This document shows positions 14,018 through 15,081 of a DNA stretch of 15,081 nt, in pieces. Numbering within the stretch: the stretch's first letter is position 1; every line of letters begins with the position of its first letter. A model generated the notes under the pieces. It saw only the letters and a program-made list of their open reading frames with translations. It was not told the origin of the DNA and did not search any database. Origin of the DNA: Gammaproteobacteria bacterium (GTDB lineage: Bacteria > Pseudomonadota > Gammaproteobacteria > Competibacterales > Competibacteraceae); contig JAIFNF010000138.1 of the NCBI GenBank assembly GCA_020047885.1, positions 1-15,081 of the forward strand. The letters run 5' to 3'. Made by a program: the position numbers and the translations under genes.

Positions 14018-14049
14018 CCACCAGGACGCCAGGGACACCAGGGACACCA
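14018..14049. repeat. nine-base tandem repeat (CACCAGGGA type)
   Basis: About three imperfect copies of a nine-base unit (CACCAGGAC, GCCAGGGAC, ACCAGGGAC) follow the sirtuin gene, ending in ACCAAG. Intergenic short-unit repeats of this look are dispersed in many environmental bacterial genomes. No coding frame is supported. Confidence 0.5.
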
Positions 14050-14126
14050 AGAGTCGGAACGGTTCTTAGGTAAGGTGCGATAAATACCCCTCAGCGGGTC
14101 AGCGATCCGGTTCCGCCATGTCTGCT

Positions 14127-14195
14127 GTGGGTCGGGCTTTAGCCTGACTTTTGTTAGCTTTGAACGTTAAGGAGTTAGGCTAAAGCCCAACCCAC
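14127..14195. repeat. long imperfect palindrome (REP/MITE-like)
   Basis: The left arm at 14127-14148 (GTGGGTCGGGCTTTAGCCTG and two more bases) matches the reverse complement of the right arm at 14174-14195 at 20 of 22 positions, with a 25-base loop. In RNA it would fold as a strong hairpin. It looks like a dispersed intergenic palindrome rather than a terminator, since no T-run follows. The region 13998-14423 holds this and the neighbouring repeats and no supported gene. Confidence 0.65.
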
Positions 14196-14270
14196 TATGG
14201 CTCCCTCGCACTGTGGGGAATATTTTTTGCGAGCTGCCTGAGTGCCTGGCCGAAAAGTCCGAAATTGGAC

Positions 14271-14320
14271 TGTGGAGTCGGCTTCCAGCCGGCTCAAACC
14301 GGCAATATGCCGGTTCCACA
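14271..14320. repeat. paired hairpin REP-like element
   Basis: Two adjacent hairpins: AGTCGGC (14276-14282) with GCCGGCT (14288-14294), one mismatch and a 5-base loop; and AACCGGC (14297-14303) with GCCGGTT (14309-14315), perfect with loop AATAT. The pair is bounded by TGTGGA (14271-14276) and TCCACA (14315-14320), so the whole unit is itself an inverted repeat. This is the layout of a bacterial REP-type element. Confidence 0.65.
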
Positions 14321-14423
14321 CAGAGATTTCCGTTCAGGCACCACTGACTCAGGGGTTGCCCCCGTACTTCTCACTCTGGCTTCTCTCCCGCAAAGAGAAG
14401 AGGCGTTACTCAGGAAATTTCCC

Positions 14424-15026
14424 ATGCTCGAAAAACCTGCTTCAACTTCAGTCGCCATTGCCGATGTCATTGCCCGCCGCTGGAGTCCGGTGGCGCTGGA
14501 TCCTCACCGTCCGGTTAGTCGCGACCTGTTATTGGCGCTATTGGAAGCCGCCCGCTGGGCACCGTCCTGCTTTGGCGATCAACCCTGGCGTTATCTGGTC
14601 TGGGATCGGTTTGCCGATGCCGACCGTTGGCAACAAGCTTTCGCCTGTCTGGCGGAAGGCAACCAGGCCTGGGTCATAAACGCGCCGGTGCTAGTGCTGG
14701 CAGTCGCCGCACCCCACTTTGGCCACAACGGTCAACCCAACCGCTGGGCGGCTTACGATACCGGTGCCGCCAGTGAAAATCTCTGCTTGCAGGCGACGGC
14801 GCTTGGGCTGGCCGCGCATCAGATGGGCGGTTTCGACCCGGAACAGGCCAAAGCGGCGTTCAATATCCCCGCTGATCATACCTGCATGGCCATGATCGCC
14901 GTCGGCTATCCGGGCGCTGCTGACACGCTGTCCGAGGCCTTGCAGGCGCGGGAACAGGCTCCCCGGCAGCGCAAACCACTGGCTCAGATCGCCTTTACTG
15001 GCGTCTGGGGTCAGGGCATCGCCTAA
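14424..15026 (+). CDS. nitroreductase family protein
   Basis: A 200-residue FMN-dependent oxidoreductase of the nitroreductase fold. Seen: ARRWSPVAL (17-25), the FMN phosphate region, then AARWAPSCFGDQPWRYLVW (42-60), DTGAASENLCLQATALGLAA (112-131) on the core helix, and a C-terminal GYPG (161-164) with RKPL (183-186). Members reduce nitro, quinone or related substrates with NAD(P)H; the physiological substrate here is unknown. ATG 14424 is chosen because AGGAAA lies about 6 bases upstream and the residues before it in the same frame derive from the REP-like repeats. It follows a 426-base intergenic region and probably has its own promoter, which I cannot place. Confidence 0.9.
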   Translation: MLEKPASTSVAIADVIARRWSPVALDPHRPVSRDLLLALLEAARWAPSCFGDQPWRYLVWDRFADADRWQQAFACLAEGNQAWVINAPVLVLAVAAPHFGHNGQPNRWAAYDTGAASENLCLQATALGLAAHQMGGFDPEQAKAAFNIPADHTCMAMIAVGYPGAADTLSEALQAREQAPRQRKPLAQIAFTGVWGQGIA

Positions 15027-15037
15027 CATTGTGGCTA

Positions 15038-15075
15038 TCCCCGATGCCGCGCTTTCGGCAGCGCGGGATCGGGGA
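15038..15075 (+). terminator. GC-rich hairpin after the nitroreductase gene
   Basis: TCCCCGATGCCGCGCT (15038-15053) pairs with AGCGCGGGATCGGGGA (15060-15075) with one mismatch around the loop TTCGGC. It starts 12 bases after the stop codon. No T-run is visible before the window ends, so it could instead be a REP-type palindrome. Confidence 0.45.
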
Positions 15076-15081
15076 CGAGGA

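Noticed and set aside
13182..14021. 279-residue open frame antisense to the sirtuin
   Set aside because: The sirtuin has all family motifs; the antisense product has no recognisable domain and no ribosome-binding site.

Overview
The window looks like a GC-rich gammaproteobacterial chromosome carrying the right-hand part of an integrated mobile element. This is judged from the style of queG, an FHA-type enhancer-binding protein, a ParA-family ATPase, a sirtuin and a nitroreductase. No marker here fixes the genus.

Element part (1 to about 9744). An AT-rich stretch (1-76) runs straight into a gene lacking its 5' end (about 77-478; zinc-finger-like C-terminus). This gene is translationally coupled to an 888-residue protein in which a complete topoisomerase VI B half (GHKL ATPase, H2TH-like, transducer) is fused to a complete A half (catalytic-Tyr winged helix plus TOPRIM), i.e. 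a single-chain type IIB topoisomerase of topo VI/VIII type. Next is a ribbon-helix-helix (RHH) regulator flanked on both sides by phased CTAG-centred operator repeats. Then comes a tightly coupled packaging operon: a PLD-type nuclease-like protein, a Nu1-like small terminase and a GpA-like large terminase. No portal, capsid or tail gene follows. Instead a small Mor-like regulator lies on the opposite strand, and the intergenic region beyond it holds three perfect DnaA boxes. A small RHH gene, a run of short overlapping genes of unknown function and a DUF29 gene complete the element. It ends at the 3' part of a threonine-type tRNA gene (about 9700-9744), which reads as attR, preceded by short direct repeats that could be integrase or excisionase arm sites.

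Chromosomal part (9745-15081). The tRNA's own terminator is followed by queG (+), a convergent FHA/sigma-54-type regulator (-), a divergent ParA-family gene (+), a sirtuin (+), a repeat-rich intergenic region and a nitroreductase (+). A GC-rich hairpin closes the window.

Working together (inference): fused topoisomerase, DnaA-box origin candidate, coupled nuclease-terminase operon and tRNA attachment site fit an element that can replicate and be packaged but lacks structural genes in this window. That would be a phage satellite, a plasmid-like prophage or a deleted prophage whose left end, including integrase and intact tRNA, lies outside the window.
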